DNA from: CAZKGE01 sp964541695
GTDB taxonomy: Bacteria > Bacillota > Clostridia > Christensenellales > CAG-138
DNA: 8,506 nt
Assembly: GCA_964541695.1 (NCBI GenBank)
Contig: CAZIRB010000095.1
Location: 1-8,506, forward strand
Reading direction: 5' to 3'
Position 1 is the first letter of the stretch. Each line of letters begins with the position of its first letter. Both the position numbers and the translations under genes were made by a program. The notes below the pieces were generated by a model. The model saw only the letters and a list, made by a program, of their open reading frames with translations, made no database searches and had not been told where the DNA came from. Of the stretch, positions 5,767 through 8,506 are shown piece by piece.

Positions 5767-7179
5767 CTATTTCTTTTTCAGCACAAACACCCAGGGCAGC
5801 AGCCCGCCGGCCTCGGTACGGCGGCGGTCGGCGAGGGCGAGCGCGGGTTCGCGGTCGAGGCAGGCCGAGAGCAGGCGGTACTCCATGGTATAGAGCACGG
5901 CGACGCCGCCGGGAGCGAGCAGGCGCGGCAGCAGCGGCACGAACGCGCGGTAGAGCCGTTCGTTCTCGCGGTGCGTGCCGACGCGGTTGCCGAACGGCAG
6001 GTTGGCGAACAGCTCGTCGAAGGGCTCGCGCGCGGCGAACTTGAGGATATCCTTATGCACGAACGCGGCGCGGCTGCTGCCCGCCGCGGCGTTTTCGCGC
6101 GCGGCGCGGACGGCTGTTTCGGCAATGTCCACGCCGAGCAGCGCCCGGCACGGGGAGAACCGCCCGCGCTCGAACAGCAGCGTCCCGCTGCCGCAGAACG
6201 GATCGAGCACGGCGGGACTGCTGAGCGTTAAATACGGCGCGGCGTAGCGGACCAGCGCGGCCGCGGTCGCGGGATGCATCGACGCGGGGAGCGCGCGCAC
6301 ACGGTAGGCAAAGCGCTCATCCGGCAGGTAGCAGGGCTTGACGAACACGTCGGCGCGTTCTGCGCGCACGACGACGCGCAGCTCGAGCGCGTAGTGTGAC
6401 GCGTTGTTGTCGCCGCCGAGCGAACGAACAAGCTGCCGGATGAACGCGGCGCGGTCGCCCGCGTAACCGCGCAGCTCGACGCGGTACGGCATCGTCAGTT
6501 CGCCGCTTGCCGCCTCCGCGATTGCCTCCGGCACGGCCGTGACGTTTTGCGCGAGCGGGTACAACAGCTCAAAGAAACAGCGCGCGCGGTACAGCGCGGC
6601 AGGGTCGTCCGTCTCGACGAGCACGCCGCCCTCCGCGGGCCGCGGCCGATAGCCGAGCGCCGTCAGCTCGTCCACGAGCACACCGGAAAAGCCCTCGGGC
6701 GGCGCGAGAAGCACGGCGCGCTTTTTATCCGGCTTGTCCGGCGGAGCGAACGCGCGCGGGCGCAGTGTGTTTACCGCCTTTTGATGCGCCAGCGCGATCT
6801 CGCCGCAATGCTTTTCCCGCGTCTCGTCGGCGGGCGCGGGCGGAACGTAGGCCTCGAGCGCGCGCACGGCGTCCGCGCCGCCGCAAGCGCCCAATGCAAG
6901 CAGCAGCGACGGCACGACAAACAGCGTCGTTTCGGCATTCAGCGCGCCGGCAAGCGCCGCGGAATCGCGCGGGCTCTCCAAAGCGCCGATCAGCCGCGCG
7001 GCGTTCTTGCGCGCCTTCGGCTCCGGCGAATGCAGCGCCGCATACAGCGGCGCGCGGTCAAAAAACGCGCGCGCAATCTCGTCGCGCTCCGCCTTTTTCT
7101 TTGCAAGCGCGACGAGCGCGGACAGCGCCTCGGCCGACGAGGGGTTGTCCCGAACCTGGGCAATAAGCGCGGCGATCAC
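5767..7179 (-). CDS. TRM11/UPF0020-type RNA methyltransferase with N-terminal HEAT-like region
   Basis: This 470-residue protein is a probable SAM-dependent RNA methyltransferase. Residues 1-145 look helical with HEAT/ARM-like repeats (KARKNAARLIGAL near 55-67, VPSLLLALGACGGADAVRAL near 89-108). Residues 155-290 resemble the THUMP-like part of TRM11-type enzymes, ending in YLPDERFAYRVRALPASMHP (284-303). The catalytic domain has the SAM motif DPFCGSGTLLFE (326-337), acidic VD at 350-351 and the target-amine motif NLPFGNR (392-398). NLPFG rather than NPPYG recalls the guanine-N2 methyltransferases Trm14/Trm11/THUMPD, so tRNA m2G formation is a reasonable guess, with rRNA as the alternative. 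The start is GTG at 7179-7177, overlapping the murG stop as GTGA. No strong Shine-Dalgarno site is visible, so translation probably depends on murG. The stop is TAG. Confidence 0.85.
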   Translation of the reverse strand: MIAALIAQVRDNPSSAEALSALVALAKKKAERDEIARAFFDRAPLYAALHSPEPKARKNAARLIGALESPRDSAALAGALNAETTLFVVPSLLLALGACGGADAVRALEAYVPPAPADETREKHCGEIALAHQKAVNTLRPRAFAPPDKPDKKRAVLLAPPEGFSGVLVDELTALGYRPRPAEGGVLVETDDPAALYRARCFFELLYPLAQNVTAVPEAIAEAASGELTMPYRVELRGYAGDRAAFIRQLVRSLGGDNNASHYALELRVVVRAERADVFVKPCYLPDERFAYRVRALPASMHPATAAALVRYAAPYLTLSSPAVLDPFCGSGTLLFERGRFSPCRALLGVDIAETAVRAARENAAAGSSRAAFVHKDILKFAAREPFDELFANLPFGNRVGTHRENERLYRAFVPLLPRLLAPGGVAVLYTMEYRLLSACLDREPALALADRRRTEAGGLLPWVFVLKKK

Positions 7180-8243
7180 GCGTCCGCGCCCGCCGCGCGC
7201 TTGATAACGTCGAGCACCTCATCGGTGCCGTCGGAGCGCAGGTCCTTCTCCATGGTCTTGATCAGTTCCTCGCGCCTTCTGTACACCTCGTCGAGCGCGG
7301 CGATGAGCGTTTCCTTCGTCGCCGTGTCCTGATCGATCCACAGGGCGTAGCCCTTTTTCTCAAAATACTTGGCGTTGTGCAGCTGGTCGCCGCGCGTCGA
7401 CGACAGCGTCAGCGGCACGAGCAAGGCGGGCTTATTCAGCGCCAACAGCTCGAACACCGCGTTCGCACCCGCGCGCGAGAGCACGATGTCGCACAGCGCG
7501 AACAGGTCCGGCAGCTCCTCGTGCACGTATTCATACTGCACATACCCCGGCTGATTCAACTCCGGACACTCCTTGCCGCGCCCGCACAGATGCACGATGT
7601 CGAACCTTGTCAAAAGCTCGTTAAGCGCCGCGTGCAGCAGGTCGTTGAGCTTCTTTGCGCCCAGGCTCCCGCCCATGACCAGCAGCACGGGCTTGATTCC
7701 CGCAAACCCCGTCATCGCCTTTGCGCGCGCCGCGTCGCCGCGGTACAGCTCGGAGCGGATCGGCGTGCCCGTGTACACGCCCTTGCCGCCCTTGACAAAC
7801 GCGAGCGTGTCCTCAAACGACACGCAGACCGTGTCGGAAAACACCGCCGCGATGCGGTTGGCCAGGCCCGGCGTATAGTCGGACTCGTGCGACACGACCG
7901 GCACCCGGCCCGCGCCGATCACGACCGGTACCGACACGAAACCGCCCTTGCTGAATATCACGTCCGGCGCGACCTCGCGCACGATGCGCCGCGATTGGAA
8001 CACGCCCTTGATCACGCGGAACGGGTCTATAAAGTTTTGCCAGGAGAAATACCGCCTCAGCTTCCCCGACGAGATCGTGTGGTACGTCACCTGCGGAAGT
8101 TTTTTGAGAAGCTCGTGCTCCATGCCCTCGCGCGTGCCGATGTAGTGGATCTCCCAGCCCTCGACCTCGAGCCGTTCGATCAGCGCGATGTTCGGCGTGA
8201 CATGCCCGGCCGTGCCCCCGCCCGTAAAAATGATTCGCTTCAT
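7176..8243 (-). CDS. murG: UDP-GlcNAc:lipid I N-acetylglucosaminyltransferase MurG
   Basis: MurG adds GlcNAc from UDP-GlcNAc to lipid I at the cytoplasmic membrane face, giving lipid II for peptidoglycan. The 355-residue protein has the GT28 landmarks: glycine loop GGGTAGHVTP (8-17), FSKGGFVSVPVV (97-108), SHESDYTPGLANRI (118-131), MGGSLGAKKLN (190-200), and the UDP-GlcNAc site SRAGANAVFELL (256-267) with GDQLHNAKYF (285-294). Start ATG 8243 is chosen because MKRIIFTGGG is the usual N-terminus. GAGGA lies 10 bases upstream, and the longer frame back to GTG 8330 would run through the promoter. It is not embedded in an mra/mur division cluster here, which is common in clostridia carrying this MurG type. 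The downstream methyltransferase is translationally coupled. Confidence 0.97.
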   Translation of the reverse strand: MKRIIFTGGGTAGHVTPNIALIERLEVEGWEIHYIGTREGMEHELLKKLPQVTYHTISSGKLRRYFSWQNFIDPFRVIKGVFQSRRIVREVAPDVIFSKGGFVSVPVVIGAGRVPVVSHESDYTPGLANRIAAVFSDTVCVSFEDTLAFVKGGKGVYTGTPIRSELYRGDAARAKAMTGFAGIKPVLLVMGGSLGAKKLNDLLHAALNELLTRFDIVHLCGRGKECPELNQPGYVQYEYVHEELPDLFALCDIVLSRAGANAVFELLALNKPALLVPLTLSSTRGDQLHNAKYFEKKGYALWIDQDTATKETLIAALDEVYRRREELIKTMEKDLRSDGTDEVLDVIKRAAGADA

Positions 8244-8253
8244 ATTCCGGCTA

Positions 8254-8258
8254 TCCTC
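8254..8258 (-). promoter_or_regulatory. Ribosome binding site of murG
   Basis: GAGGA on the minus strand lies 10 bases before ATG 8243 and decides the start in favour of the 355-residue MurG. Confidence 0.8.
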
Positions 8259-8300
8259 ACAAACCTCGCGCCCGGCCGAAGCTCCCGGCGCTCTTCCACT

Positions 8301-8329
8301 ATAGTATGTCGGAATCGTTCGTTTGTCCA
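8301..8329 (-). promoter_or_regulatory. Sigma-A-type promoter for murG
   Basis: On the minus strand, a -35 box TGGACA (8329-8324, 5 of 6 consensus) is separated by exactly 17 bases from a -10 box TACTAT (8306-8301, 4 of 6). Transcription would start near 8294, leaving a leader of about 50 bases before the murG ATG. An overlapping TATAGT (8303-8298) would give a 20-base spacer and is less likely. Confidence 0.65.
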
Positions 8330-8357
8330 CTTCCTTTTGCCGCGCACCGACGGCAGG

Positions 8358-8391
8358 AAAAAAGCGGAGAGCATGGTGGCTGCCCGCTTTT
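8358..8391 (-). terminator. Probable terminator of a minus-strand gene beyond the right edge
   Basis: AAAAGCGG (8360-8367) pairs with CCGCTTTT (8384-8391), with an inner AGC/GCT pair, so the hairpin is usable in both directions. On the minus strand it ends in six T after GCGG's complement, a better tail than on the plus strand. It lies just upstream of the murG promoter, where it would separate murG from the preceding gene. The 16-base loop region makes it weaker than the 5725-5766 terminator. Confidence 0.5.
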
Positions 8392-8443
8392 GGGGATTGG
8401 ATTTATTTTATTTGCGGTGCTTCCGCTTCGCGGCTTTTGGTTT

Positions 8444-8463
8444 GCGGGGGCGCGGCCCCCTGC
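8444..8463. repeat. GC-rich hairpin repeat
   Basis: GGGGGC (8446-8451) pairs with GCCCCC (8455-8460) around loop GCG, preceded by TTTGC and followed by TGCACCCCTG. It resembles the 29-base modules in the convergent region in style (G-run stem, 3-base loop), though not in exact sequence. Confidence 0.6.
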
Positions 8464-8468
8464 ACCCC

Positions 8469-8495
8469 TGCTTCTTTTCTTAAAGAAAAGAAGCA
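8469..8495. repeat. 27-base near-palindrome
   Basis: Arms of 13 bases, TGCTTCTTTTCTT (8469-8481) and its exact complement (8483-8495), flank a single A. It forms a compound unit with the GC hairpin just before it. I remember this pairing of a G-rich hairpin with an A/T-rich palindrome from other gut clostridial genomes, so it is probably a dispersed repeat. It may end the transcript of the next gene. Confidence 0.65.
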
Positions 8496-8506
8496 AAAGA
8501 TAGGAG

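Noticed and set aside
5292..6044. Plus-strand open frame of 250 codons across the repeats and antisense to the methyltransferase
   Set aside because: Its first half translates hairpin repeats and its second half is the shadow of a well-supported minus-strand gene.
8244..8330. N-terminal extension of MurG to GTG 8330 (29 extra residues)
   Set aside because: The extension runs through the -10 box and part of the -35 box of a good promoter, lacks a Shine-Dalgarno site, and the conserved MurG N-terminus begins at ATG 8243.

Overview
The window is high-GC DNA with low-GC-Firmicute-like gene content, most consistent with a high-GC gut-type clostridium (Oscillospirales or Christensenellales-like). 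The evidence is a short Firmicutes-type NagB, a clostridial-type MurG, strong Shine-Dalgarno sites, tight ATGA/GTGA gene overlaps and GC-rich hairpin repeats of a kind I remember from such genomes. The placement is inference and I cannot name a genus. A run of exactly 100 N (3045-3144) is probably a scaffold gap of unknown true length, so this looks like a draft or metagenome assembly.

Left block, plus strand (about 104-5198): nagB (glucosamine-6-phosphate deaminase) overlaps by 4 bases a left-handed beta-helix protein resembling the GlmU acetyltransferase domain. A multi-pass membrane protein resembling PMT/family 39 glycosyltransferases follows 6 bases later. After the N gap comes a 5'-truncated GH13 alpha-amylase of neopullulanase/cyclomaltodextrinase type. 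Last is a small two-helix membrane protein with a C-terminal zinc ribbon, which starts inside the 3' end of the amylase gene. The theme is sugar and amino-sugar metabolism, but no pathway linking all five genes is demonstrated.

Middle (5199-5766): a 568-base convergent intergenic region without a credible gene, packed with hairpin repeats. A 55-base two-hairpin element occurs at 1-55, 5296-5350 (inverted) and 5610-5664. The last two form the ends of a 369-base inverted-repeat structure. A second hairpin module occurs twice, a degenerate 11-base tandem repeat follows, and an intrinsic terminator for the minus-strand genes abuts their last stop codon.

Right block, minus strand (8243 down to 5767): murG, with a recognisable sigma-A-type promoter and Shine-Dalgarno site, overlaps by 4 bases (GTGA) an RNA methyltransferase. 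That protein carries an N-terminal HEAT-like region, a THUMP-like middle and a TRM11/UPF0020-type catalytic domain. The right edge (8358-8495) holds a likely terminator of a gene outside the window and two more GC- or A/T-rich inverted repeats.

I found no CRISPR array, transposase, phage gene, tRNA, rRNA or defence system. The most unusual items are the structured repeat family, the HEAT-methyltransferase fusion coupled to murG, and the GlmU-like protein coupled to nagB.
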